The position numbers and the translations under genes are program-made. A DNA stretch of 45,403 nucleotides from a virus: positions 1 to 45,403 of IMG/VR virus record IMGVR_UViG_3300029258_002861; one strand, written 5' to 3'. The notes beneath the pieces are model-generated. The model was not told the origin of the DNA, searched no databases, and was given only the letters and a program-made list of their open reading frames with translations. Below are positions 29,509 through 37,252 of the stretch, piece after piece; positions within the stretch are counted from its first letter, which is position 1; each line of letters starts with the position of its first letter.

Positions 29509-29808
29509 GGTGGAGAGCAGCGTGAAACGACAGGTGTATCCAAGTTGCGCCGTACAACGGCCAGAACTCACCCGGGTGGAGAGCAGCGTGAAACGACAGG
29601 TGTATCCAAGGACAACGCGAGAGAAGGTATGGCGGCGATCGGTGGAGAGCAGCGTGAAACGACAGGTGTATCCAAGGACAACGCGAGAGAAGGTATGGCG
29701 GCGATCGGTGGAGAGCAGCGTGAAACGACAGGTGTATCCAAGAACTTGCTCAGTCGCGCTCGAATCATTTTTGGTGGAGAAGGCGGCCAAGTGACAGGTG
29801 TATGCAAC
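29509..29808 (+). CRISPR. CRISPR array 1: five 36-bp repeats, four 30-bp spacers
   Basis: Repeats at 29509-29544, 29575-29610, 29641-29676 and 29707-29742 are identical; the fifth, 29773-29808, is diverged in its 5' half and ends in GCAAC instead of CCAAG, as terminal repeats do. Every spacer is exactly 30 bp: 29545-29574, 29611-29640, 29677-29706 and 29743-29772; spacers 2 and 3 are the same, so one unit was duplicated. The conserved 3' part is GACAGGTGTATCCAAG. The array starts 14 bases after the effector stop and shares no cas1/cas2. The 66-bp period equals 22 codons, so a frame stays open through it, but unrelated spacers argue against a coding repeat. Confidence 0.85.
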
Positions 29809-29991
29809 TTGTGCCACAGCCCGGTCAAGCCGGGCCGAAAGTACTGTCCCGACTGCGCGGCGGTCGGGTTGATTCCGTTTCACAAGCGACTGAAAGGAAC
29901 CTTAAATGAGTTCGAACAAGAAAAACCAAAAGACTTCCTGGAAGGATTTGCTGCTCAAGGCCAAGCAACTCGACCGCCGAGTGATGGCTAA
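29791..29991 (+). CDS. Possible small zinc-ribbon protein starting in the last repeat
   Basis: A GTG at 29791 inside repeat 5, with GGAGAAGG of the same repeat as ribosome site, opens a 66-residue frame: VCNLCHSPVKPGRKYCPDCA gives two CxxC pairs, then a basic segment and a Pro/Gln-rich end that overlaps the next gene by 86 bases. The same frame is open upstream through the whole array. The zinc ribbon looks real; the start and the end are uncertain. Confidence 0.4.
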   Translation: MTGVCNLCHSPVKPGRKYCPDCAAVGLIPFHKRLKGTLNEFEQEKPKDFLEGFAAQGQATRPPSDG

Positions 29992-30445
29992 CCTCTACGA
30001 ACGGACCTCCTTGCTGGTGCGGATCTTCGATGACGCCGAGTTTCGCGCCGACGTGGGTGCCAGAGACGACCACCAGGCGGCCGATTGGCTGGACGCCGAG
30101 ATGAATGCCGACGTGGGCCTCAACTTCCTGCAACTGCGTGCTATCTTCCTCGAGTTTCCCAAGCAACATGCCTGGCAAGACACCACGCTCCGCGAATTGT
30201 ATGCGCAGCTCCGGCCGGCCGAACCGGCCGACAAGCCGCCCAAGAAGCGGACGGCCGTCAAGCTGGCCGATTTCAAGCGGGCGTGCGAAGATCGCGACAA
30301 CTACCGCGCGCAGGTCGAGTCGCTCAACGAGCAGGTTGCCTCGCTGAAGAAAGAGCGCGACGAACACCGGCGGGAGATCGCGCATCTCCTGGGCCGGATC
30401 GAAGAACTGGAGAAGTCGAGCACAGCCGCCCTTGCGGCGGCGTAG
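29906..30445 (+). CDS. Hypothetical coiled-coil protein, 179 aa
   Basis: ATG 29906 after AAGGAA. Lys-rich start (MSSNKKNQKTSWKDLLLKAK), a helical middle, a basic Pro/Lys linker, then a long coiled coil (DNYRAQVESLNEQVASLKKE followed by RDEHRREIAHLLGRIEELEK). No enzymatic motif. It lies between the CRISPR array and the Dam-type gene. A link to the CRISPR module cannot be shown. Confidence 0.55.
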   Translation: MSSNKKNQKTSWKDLLLKAKQLDRRVMANLYERTSLLVRIFDDAEFRADVGARDDHQAADWLDAEMNADVGLNFLQLRAIFLEFPKQHAWQDTTLRELYAQLRPAEPADKPPKKRTAVKLADFKRACEDRDNYRAQVESLNEQVASLKKERDEHRREIAHLLGRIEELEKSSTAALAAA

Positions 30446-30463
30446 ATTGGAGAGGGAAGATGA

Positions 30464-31387
30464 ATGACTGAGGTAATTCAGATTACGAAGCCGCCCTTTC
30501 CTTGGTTCGGCGGGAAGTCGCGAGTGGCCGATATCGTGTCGCAGCGGTTCGGCGACATGCCGAATTACGTTGAACCGTTTTTCGGCAGCGGGGCCGTACT
30601 GTTTCGTCGGCCCCACCCGCCCGGAACAGAGACGGTCAACGACCTGGACTGTTACGTAGCGAATTTCTGGCGGGCGACGAAACATGATCCCGATGCGGTT
30701 GCCGACGCGGCGGACTGGCCGGTGAACGAGGCGGATCTTAATGCCCGTCACAAGTGGTTGCTGAACCAAGCCGAATTCCGCGAGCGGATGCGAACCGATC
30801 CGGATTACTACGACGCGAAAATTGCGGGCTGGTGGGTGTGGGGGCAGTGTCAATGGATTGCGGGGGGGTGGTGCGATTCGCGATGCTACGATGGAGAATC
30901 ACGGCCTTCGCAGCAACTGCCTCACTTGAGCAATGTCGGCCAAGGCATTCATCGGCCCAGTCAGATCATCCATAAATACATCGCGAGCATATCCGCACGA
31001 TTACGGCGCGTCCGCGTCTGTTGCGGGGACTGGAGCCGCGTGTGTGGACCAACGCCAACCGTGCATCGAGGGCTGACGGGTATGTTTCTGGACCCGCCGT
31101 ACGGCGAAAGTCGGGCCGATGGCTGTTACGCCACTGATAGCACCGAGGTACACAAGGCGGTTCATGACTGGGCTCTGGAGCATGGTGCCGATAAGATGCT
31201 GCGAATTGCTCTCTGCGGCTACGAAGGGGAATTCGATCCGCCATCCGGATGGGAAACGGTCGAGTGGAAGGCGCATGGCGGCTACGGGAACCGAGGTAAC
31301 GGTCAGGCGCGGGTCAACGCGGGCAGGGAACGGATTTGGTTTTCGCCTTTGTGTCTGCGTCCAACAAGCCAAGCGATGTTGTTTTGA
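30464..31387 (+). CDS. Dam-like adenine-N6 DNA methyltransferase (D12 class)
   Basis: 307 aa. PPFPWFGGKSRVADIV (residues 10-25) is the SAM-binding motif I of the D12 family, YVEPFFGSGAVLF follows, and GMFLDPPYGES (DPPY about 209-212) is the catalytic motif IV. The order F.GGK before DPPY is that of Dam/DpnM enzymes. Orphan enzyme; with the cytosine methyltransferase at 24.6 kb it probably protects phage DNA against host restriction or marks it for regulation. Confidence 0.85.
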   Translation: MTEVIQITKPPFPWFGGKSRVADIVSQRFGDMPNYVEPFFGSGAVLFRRPHPPGTETVNDLDCYVANFWRATKHDPDAVADAADWPVNEADLNARHKWLLNQAEFRERMRTDPDYYDAKIAGWWVWGQCQWIAGGWCDSRCYDGESRPSQQLPHLSNVGQGIHRPSQIIHKYIASISARLRRVRVCCGDWSRVCGPTPTVHRGLTGMFLDPPYGESRADGCYATDSTEVHKAVHDWALEHGADKMLRIALCGYEGEFDPPSGWETVEWKAHGGYGNRGNGQARVNAGRERIWFSPLCLRPTSQAMLF

Positions 31388-31582
31388 CTGTCCATTTGAC
31401 TGTCCACAATCCAGACCTTGGATTCGGGCCGGCCCGCTATTTTGTGCCGATCTGTATTCGGCATAAACACGGTTACTATGGCGGCCCTGTAGGGTATCAG
31501 GAAATGAGCGAGGAGTTGGCGAAACAGCAAGTGGTAATTGTACTAGACTCGACGGACAACTATTCGACAATATCGAATAGTT
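31383..31582 (+). promoter_or_regulatory. Regulatory gap with tandem TTTGACTGTCCA and a perfect inverted repeat
   Basis: The 219-bp gap after the Dam gene starts with two tandem copies of TTTGACTGTCCA (31383-31406), each containing a -35-like TTGACT, and ends with AACTATTCGA (31558-31567) and TCGAATAGTT (31573-31582), a perfect ten-bp inverted repeat with five bases between. It lies 12 bases before the ribosome site of the next gene, a typical operator position. No convincing gene is seen in the gap. Confidence 0.5.
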
Positions 31583-31606
31583 CAAACCCTGAAGGAGATG
31601 AGTATC

Positions 31607-31894
31607 ATGGCGAAGAACAGACCGGCAGTCGAGCGCGACAATCAGGAAACGTTGCCTGGAGTGCTGCCCAAGCCCAGCAAAGCCTTGCTGGCCAAGGTCG
31701 AGGACTTGGAGGCGACCCGCTACCGGCGGATGGAACTCCAAGACGAGGAAAAGCAACTGGAGGAGGCCGTCGTCACAATGATGGAAAAGCAGGGCGTTCA
31801 GATGTTGTCGCTCTCCTCGGGCCGCAACGCCAAGTTGACGCGGATCGAGGCCAAGGAGAAGGTGAAGTTCATCACGCCGAAGGCAGACACCTGA
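31607..31894 (+). CDS. Hypothetical protein, 95 aa
   Basis: ATG 31607 has the right distance to GGAG; ATG 31598 is too close. Helical, charged (SKALLAKVEDLEATRYRRME, QDEEKQLEEAVVTMMEKQGV) with a strand-like end (KEKVKFITPKADT). Small phage proteins of this type often accompany packaging or recombination genes. Function unknown. Confidence 0.55.
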   Translation: MAKNRPAVERDNQETLPGVLPKPSKALLAKVEDLEATRYRRMELQDEEKQLEEAVVTMMEKQGVQMLSLSSGRNAKLTRIEAKEKVKFITPKADT

Positions 31895-31909
31895 GGTGGG
31901 ATCCCGGGA

Positions 31910-31999
31910 GTGTTGTTCTTGGTTGGCTTGAAGCTCGGCGGCGTCATCACCTGGTCGTGGTGGCGGGTGCAGTGTACTTGCTACTCACGGCCAAGGTAG
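31910..31999 (+). pseudogene. Small membrane protein, probably frameshifted
   Basis: A GTG-started 29-residue frame reads MLFLVGLKLGGVITWSWWRV and then loses hydrophobicity, while another frame from about 31955 continues with VVAGAVYLLLTAKVGELDPR. The two halves together would make one hydrophobic hairpin of the kind common among small phage membrane proteins. A frameshift or assembly indel around 31950-31965 is likely. Confidence 0.35.
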
Positions 32000-32070
32000 G
32001 TGAACTCGACCCGAGGAAAAAACCCGGGAAAATCCAAAAACAGTCGAAAATACATATTGAGGGATCGCCG

Positions 32071-32249
32071 ATGCCCTGGGGATCGTCATCCAAACCGGGG
32101 CCCAGTAGGGGGGGCAGAATTCTGACCAGACGCTGGTCGCGTCGATCTTTAAGATCGGCCTGGTGATCGCCGGGGCCGGGGCCGCCCTGTATGAGATCGT
32201 GCATATTTTCGACGCGATCCCGACGTCGTGGCCTACATCGTCGCCGTGA
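32071..32249 (+). pseudogene. Small membrane protein broken at a G7 run
   Basis: ATG 32071 with GAGGG at 32059-32063 starts a frame MPWGSSSKPGPSRGG up to a run of seven G at 32108-32114; the hydrophobic continuation, DQTLVASIFKIGLVIAGAG followed by AALYEIVHIF, is in the -1 frame and ends at TGA 32247-32249. One more G, or -1 slippage on G_GGG_GGC, would restore a 60-residue membrane protein. The gap 31895-32348 holds only this and the previous damaged frame. Confidence 0.45.
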
Positions 32250-32348
32250 TCTGCCAACAAATGTAGGGCGGGCTGGGAATTCTCGTTGACCAATCCCGCC
32301 GTAGAGTGGTATGCTGAATTGGGGGGATTGGGGGCGAGGCTTGGATTC

Positions 32349-32822
32349 ATGAACGATGGTGTCTTGCAGTCCGACATTTTCGAGAACCCGCGAAAGATCC
32401 TGTCGGACGTGCAATTGATCGCCTCGCAGCGCTCGCGCATCTCGGATGAGGTGATGGAAGCGTTGGTCCGGCGGGCGGCGGCAGTCGTCGAAGAGGTCGA
32501 GCCGGGCAGCCGCGAGTTCGACCGCATCGCCCGTTTCCTCCAACGGGAGCGGAAACTTGAAGACGCGGAGAAACGCACGCGATTAGAGATCGCGAAGATT
32601 TTGCTTGGCGTGATGAGCCCCCACGTGGCGACGGCCGTGCAAGTGAACATCGACACCAAGCAGGCTCACGACTCAGAGAATCATGATGATTTCGTTGCCC
32701 GAAAGCTCGCCGAGCTTGACGCCATCTTGGGAGTCGCCGGAGAAGGCGGCGGCCCGGATGGGGCGGGAGATTCTCTGCAATCCGGGAATGGTCAAGCGAC
32801 AGGCCCGGCGGAATCTGCTTGA
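32349..32822 (+). CDS. Probable small terminase subunit
   Basis: 157 aa from ATG 32349; TTG 32286 could add 21 residues. All-helical and charged (FDRIARFLQRERKLEDAEKR) with LIASQRSRISDEVMEALVRR near the start, which could be the DNA-binding helices; Gly-rich end. It overlaps the large terminase gene. Called terminase small subunit only because of its place, size and helical make-up. Confidence 0.5.
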   Translation: MNDGVLQSDIFENPRKILSDVQLIASQRSRISDEVMEALVRRAAAVVEEVEPGSREFDRIARFLQRERKLEDAEKRTRLEIAKILLGVMSPHVATAVQVNIDTKQAHDSENHDDFVARKLAELDAILGVAGEGGGPDGAGDSLQSGNGQATGPAESA

Positions 32823-34188
32823 CTTCGCGCGGGTCACGATGCTGGATTACTCGCCCAACTGGCATCACCGGCTCTTGGCTCGTTATCTCGACGATTGGAT
32901 TGCCGGGCGGATCCGCAGGTTGGCGATCACCATGCCACCGGGCCACGGCAAATCGGAGCTTGTCAGTCGGCGCGCGCCAGCCTTTATTTTCGGCCGCAAT
33001 CCCAACGCTCGAATCATCGCGGCCAGCCACACCCTGGAACTTGCCCAGACCATGAGCGAGGACGTGCAGGAGATTATGGACACGCCCGATTATCTGGAGT
33101 TGTTCGGCCGGCGATTGCCGAGCACCGCGGAAGCGGCTCGCCGAACACTGAGTTTCTTTCGCGTCGCCGGGGGGCGCGGCTATTATCGGGCCGCCGGGAT
33201 TGGGGTGGGCATTTCCGGGATGCGATTCACCCACGGCATCATCGACGATCCGATCAAAGATGACGAGGCGGTTTCGCCGACCAATCGCGAAAAGGCTTGG
33301 CGCTGGTACGCCAAGGTATTTCACACGCGCCAAGCGCGGCACGCATCAATTCTAATCACCATGACCCGCTGGCATCGCGACGATCTACTGGGGCGAATTC
33401 TCAAACAGGCGACTGAACAAAATAGCGAAGAATGGACGGTCCTCAATCTACCTGCATTGCGCCCACCGGAGCGAACCCATCCGGAGGATCCGCGACAAGA
33501 AGGTGAGGCGCTTTGGCCTTGGTTCCGCAGTGAAGTGGAATTGGAGCGGATCAAGAAACTCGACCGCCACGCATTCGCCGCGCTCTACCAGCAAGCCCCC
33601 GGGGACGCCGGCGGCTCCGAGTGGCCGGGATCCTACTTTGGGCCGTGGATCTGGTGCGAGCCGGACGACTGGCCGGAATCGTTCGACGTGCGGGCCATCG
33701 CCATCGATCCTTCCATGGGCAAGGGCGACAGGCACGGCGACTACTCGGCGATTGTCTACGTCGGCCTCAAGAACGGTCTGATTTACGTGGACGCGGACCT
33801 CGAACGTAGACCACCTCACGAAATCGTGCGCGATGCCCTCGGCATGGTGATGCGTTACAAGCCGCAGTACATCGGCATCGAGTCCAACGGTTTTCAGGAA
33901 ATGCTCTTGGCTGAGTTTCGTCGTCAGGCCGGCGGTCGCCTGACAGACTACGTAGCCGGCGTGCCGCTCTCGGCGATCCCCAACAAAGAAGCCAAGACGC
34001 TGAGAATCCGCCGGCTTGGCCACGCGATCGTAGATCGTCTGCTGCGCTTCAAGCGGGATTGCCAAGGCTGCCATTTACTGGTAGATCAATTGATGGATTT
34101 CCCCAACGGCGATCACGATGACGGCCCGGATGCCCTGGAGATGGCCATCCGCTTGCCGTCCATTTCGCGGATAGGAGCAATGACATGA
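32758..34188 (+). CDS. terL: Terminase large subunit
   Basis: 476 aa from ATG 32758 (GGAGAAGG before it); ATG 32683 would overlap the upstream gene much more. ATPase domain: Walker A MPPGHGKSE (59-67), AASHTLELA, Walker B THGIIDDP with catalytic acid, coupling motif ITMTRWH. Nuclease domain: AIDPSMGKGDRHGDYSAIV, IGIESNGFQ and DHDDGPDALEMA carry the RNase H-like acidic residues. It cuts and pumps DNA into the prohead. Confidence 0.95.
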   Translation: MGREILCNPGMVKRQARRNLLDFARVTMLDYSPNWHHRLLARYLDDWIAGRIRRLAITMPPGHGKSELVSRRAPAFIFGRNPNARIIAASHTLELAQTMSEDVQEIMDTPDYLELFGRRLPSTAEAARRTLSFFRVAGGRGYYRAAGIGVGISGMRFTHGIIDDPIKDDEAVSPTNREKAWRWYAKVFHTRQARHASILITMTRWHRDDLLGRILKQATEQNSEEWTVLNLPALRPPERTHPEDPRQEGEALWPWFRSEVELERIKKLDRHAFAALYQQAPGDAGGSEWPGSYFGPWIWCEPDDWPESFDVRAIAIDPSMGKGDRHGDYSAIVYVGLKNGLIYVDADLERRPPHEIVRDALGMVMRYKPQYIGIESNGFQEMLLAEFRRQAGGRLTDYVAGVPLSAIPNKEAKTLRIRRLGHAIVDRLLRFKRDCQGCHLLVDQLMDFPNGDHDDGPDALEMAIRLPSISRIGAMT

Positions 34189-35642
34189 TCAGGGAAGCGG
34201 CCGTCGAGGCATTGGGCAGGTATACCCGGGCTCTTGAGGCATCGGTCGAATTGATCGATCGATTCGTCAGTTTCGACGATGAACTCTTTGACGGGACGGG
34301 GCGGCAAGTTTGGTCGAAGATCAGCCTGGAGGACTTTCGCCAAGGCTCTTCCGCTCTCGCGTATCGAGATCAAGAAGGCCTGGAAAAAGTGCGGAATCAT
34401 GGCCGTTATCTGGCGCTGGAAAACGAGTTTGCCATCAACGGACACGAGAACCGCGTCAGCTACGTAGTGGGCTCGGGCCACGTCTACAGCGTCAAGCCGC
34501 AGCCAGGCGAAGAGCTTGATCCGTTGGTTTGCGAGGAAGTCAAGGCGGTCATCGATGACTTCGTGGATCTCAACAACTGGCATCAGAGGCAGCAGGAAAT
34601 CATGCGGCGCTGTGATCGGGATGGGGAAAGCTTCTTGCGATTCTTCCCGAGCGGAGATGGTCTTCTGCGCGTCCGCTTCGTGGAGCCGGAGCAAATCCGA
34701 AATCGGCAAGCCGAGAAAAACGATGCGGCCCGATTCGGGATCATCTTCAACCCCAATGACGCGGAAGAGCCCGAAGCCTACATCGTTCACGCGTTGGGAC
34801 GGAGCGAAGCGGTTGAAGAGATTCCCGCGGTCCAGATCCAGCATCGCAAGGCAAATGTGGATTGCACGTCGCCGCGGGGGTTGCCCTTGTACTATCCGGT
34901 GCGAACGAACTTAGCCCGAGCCGAAAAGCTGCTTGCCAACATGTCTACCATGGCGGGGATCCGCGCGGCCTTTGCCCTGATCCGCAAACATGCCAGCGGG
35001 GCGCAATCGGTGGTGCAGAATTTCTTGGACGCCGGCGCCGACGTGCAAACCAGCAACAGCACGACCGGCAAGACAACCAATTATCGAGAATACCCCCCAG
35101 GGTCGATCATTGATTCGTCGGCGGCCCTGGAACATGAATTTCCTGCCCATAACACCGGGGCCGGAGAGCTGGTCACGATCCTCCAGGCGGAGCTTCGCGC
35201 CATCGCATCCCGGTTGACGATGCCGGAGTTCATGCTCTCAAGCGACGCCTCGAACGCCAACTACGCCTCCACTATGGTGGCGGAGGGCCCCGCCGTAAAG
35301 ATGTTCGAGCGATTGCAAGCCCAAATGATCCACGACGATTTGGAAGTCCTGCGATTGGCGGTGCGCACAGCGGCTGCGGCTGGCAAGCTGGAGGATGATG
35401 TGCTTGAGCGTGTCACGATAACGGTCGAGCCCCCACAAGTGCGCACGCGCGATCGGCTCAAGGAAGTCCAGGCCGATCAGGTGCTGGTGCTGAACTCGGT
35501 GATGTCTCACAGCACGATGGCGGCGCGGCATGGCTTGGATTACGACGCGGAACGGGAGGCCATGGACGAAGAGGCGGAAGACAACCAAGATGCGGGCGGG
35601 TTGGATCTGGGAAAGACGACCGACAATGAGCCGGAGGAATGA
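34185..35642 (+). CDS. Portal protein
   Basis: 485 aa, starting in the ATGA overlap with terL. Follows the terminase as usual. Recognisable portal features: LRVRFVEPEQIRNRQ (beta sheet), the helix region NLARAEKLLANMSTMAGIRA, and LTMPEFMLSSDASNANYAST followed by a long C-terminal helix; SPP1/HK97-type portal family. Acidic tail with many Glu. It forms the dodecameric DNA gate of the head. Confidence 0.85.
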   Translation: MIREAAVEALGRYTRALEASVELIDRFVSFDDELFDGTGRQVWSKISLEDFRQGSSALAYRDQEGLEKVRNHGRYLALENEFAINGHENRVSYVVGSGHVYSVKPQPGEELDPLVCEEVKAVIDDFVDLNNWHQRQQEIMRRCDRDGESFLRFFPSGDGLLRVRFVEPEQIRNRQAEKNDAARFGIIFNPNDAEEPEAYIVHALGRSEAVEEIPAVQIQHRKANVDCTSPRGLPLYYPVRTNLARAEKLLANMSTMAGIRAAFALIRKHASGAQSVVQNFLDAGADVQTSNSTTGKTTNYREYPPGSIIDSSAALEHEFPAHNTGAGELVTILQAELRAIASRLTMPEFMLSSDASNANYASTMVAEGPAVKMFERLQAQMIHDDLEVLRLAVRTAAAAGKLEDDVLERVTITVEPPQVRTRDRLKEVQADQVLVLNSVMSHSTMAARHGLDYDAEREAMDEEAEDNQDAGGLDLGKTTDNEPEE

Positions 35643-36904
35643 AACACGTCATGCCCTCCGCGATTGATCAACGGTTGGCCTCTCTTCTGCATCAGGCCAG
35701 AATCCGCGCCTTGAGCCGGGTCGATCGTCTTACGCGCCAAGTCGGCGATGCCTACAGCCGCATGGGTCGGGAGCTACTTCGGGCGGCGGCCGTGCCCGAG
35801 CCGGAGAGCGTTGTCCGCATTGATGAGATTGTTGATTCCGCGTTCGCCGGTGCGCACAAGTTGATCCGCGATGGTTTTCGATCGGAAGTCGAGGCTTCCA
35901 ATCGAGCGGCCGTGCGTTCGATGATTCGCGCGATCCCTTATCGATGGTTTCGCGCCCTCCACCCAATGGTGGTCGAGGCTGAAGAGCCCAGCCATGATCA
36001 CTTGAGCGACGAAGAGAAGCGGGCATTGATCGAGGAGCTTGTCTTCCCGCCACCCACGCCAGAACGGGTCGACGAACTGCTCGACCACACCGGCGCGGGC
36101 GGCGTGGGCTGGGAAGAGCGGCTATCCCACTGGGAGGCGCCGGTCCGCGAACAGATTCGCAAGCAGTTGGTGGTCGGGATCGCCGACGTCGAAGCAATCG
36201 GGATCACGGCCTTGCGCAGGAGCTTGGAGCCGATCGTGGGCGGGGTCCGATACAAGGCCCAGCGGATCGCACGCACCGAAGGCCGGCGAATGGCCGAACT
36301 GGGGCAGATGGAAGCCTACGCCCAGGCGGCCGAACTGATCGACGCGATGCAAATCATTGCGACTCTCGACACGCATACCCGGGCCCATCACGCAGCCAGG
36401 CACGGGAAAACGTTCGCTCAGCAGCCGAACGGCTCGTACCTCAGCACTGACGGCGAGTTCCTGCCGGATTTGCCGGACGAACCCAACTGCCGATGTTACG
36501 CAAGTCCAATCTTGAAGATGCCGGTTGAAATCGAAAACGATCCGACGGTACGGACTCAGTTTGAGAACGCCTCCCGGGAACTCATTGCGGATCCTTCCAG
36601 CTACAATCAATGGTGGGCCACGGCAACTGAGAAAGAGAAACGGCGGTCGGTTGGCGGCCGGCGGTATTCCGTGGTGGCCAAAAGACTGGCCAGTCAGGGC
36701 AGACAACCCGAGTGGGAGGATTTCCTGGATCCGACAGGCAAGCTCATGCCAATGGACAGACTCAAGCGGCAGACCTGGCAGGCGTGGGCCAATCGACGGG
36801 AGAGAGTACGCGCGATGATCGACCATCGGGAGCAGATCATGCGGCAAGTCGCGGCGACCGGTTTTGACTGGCCGGTGTGGCAGATTGCTGATAACCAGGA
36901 TTGA
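35639..36904 (+). CDS. Minor head protein (Mu gpF / SPP1 gp7-like)
   Basis: 421 aa, ATGA overlap with portal. The C-terminal half holds the Mu-F domain: YKAQRIARTEGRRMAELGQM, TLDTHTRAHHAARHGKTF and DEPNCRCYASPI, with its conserved Thr/His and two Cys. Such proteins enter the prohead and are involved in DNA ejection. The N-terminal 200 residues are helical. Confidence 0.85.
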   Translation: MKHVMPSAIDQRLASLLHQARIRALSRVDRLTRQVGDAYSRMGRELLRAAAVPEPESVVRIDEIVDSAFAGAHKLIRDGFRSEVEASNRAAVRSMIRAIPYRWFRALHPMVVEAEEPSHDHLSDEEKRALIEELVFPPPTPERVDELLDHTGAGGVGWEERLSHWEAPVREQIRKQLVVGIADVEAIGITALRRSLEPIVGGVRYKAQRIARTEGRRMAELGQMEAYAQAAELIDAMQIIATLDTHTRAHHAARHGKTFAQQPNGSYLSTDGEFLPDLPDEPNCRCYASPILKMPVEIENDPTVRTQFENASRELIADPSSYNQWWATATEKEKRRSVGGRRYSVVAKRLASQGRQPEWEDFLDPTGKLMPMDRLKRQTWQAWANRRERVRAMIDHREQIMRQVAATGFDWPVWQIADNQD

Positions 36905-36930
36905 GTGGGCAAAAAAAGGAGTTGACAAAG

Positions 36931-37146
36931 ATGGCGAAACAGGGTAATCCTAAAAAAGGGCGGGGACCAGAACCCCGCAACAAGACGATGCGAGAGCAGG
37001 CGCATCGCAGGCTGGATCAGATGATGGACTTGGCGGAAGCGGGGGAAGAATACGGCAAGTTCGGGGTGACGGTGCAATTCGAGGCCGGGCAGATCACACG
37101 GATTCCCCAGAGTTTCGAGCGGGCCGACAAGCCGGCCAGTATATAG
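36931..37146 (+). CDS. Hypothetical basic protein, 71 aa
   Basis: ATG 36931 after AGGAG (36917-36921). Lys/Arg-rich start (MAKQGNPKKGRGPEPRNK), helical middle (HRRLDQMMDLAEAGEEYGKF) and a short strand-rich end. Followed by a strong terminator. Small basic proteins in this place may bind DNA or scaffold; unknown. Confidence 0.5.
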   Translation: MAKQGNPKKGRGPEPRNKTMREQAHRRLDQMMDLAEAGEEYGKFGVTVQFEAGQITRIPQSFERADKPASI

Positions 37147-37180
37147 CCATTTGACGGCAACCGGGTACTGAGAATCATCC

Positions 37181-37229
37181 AGGCCCGCCCCAGAATCGCG
37201 ACTTTTTCTCGCAACTCTGGGGCGGGCCT
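37181..37229 (+). terminator. Strong hairpin terminator inside the head operon
   Basis: AGGCCCGCCCCAGA (37181-37194) and TCTGGGGCGGGCCT (37216-37229) are perfect 14-bp complements, with a nested GCGA/TCGC in the loop, followed by TTTCTC. It separates the terminase-portal part from the capsid genes and may be a regulated or leaky stop, or an RNA-processing site. Confidence 0.75.
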
Positions 37230-37252
37230 TTTCTCATTTCTTGGAGTAGCGC

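Noticed and set aside
29491-29778. Repeat protein with 22-residue units (GGEQRETTGVSK)
   Set aside because: The period of 66 bases keeps the frame open, but spacers between identical 36-bp repeats are unrelated in sequence, a second array has different spacers, and an anti-repeat exists. CRISPR explains this better. The zinc-ribbon end of the frame was kept separately.
29506-29883. Minus-strand open frame through array 1
   Set aside because: Another consequence of the 66-bp period; no ribosome site, no sensible start.
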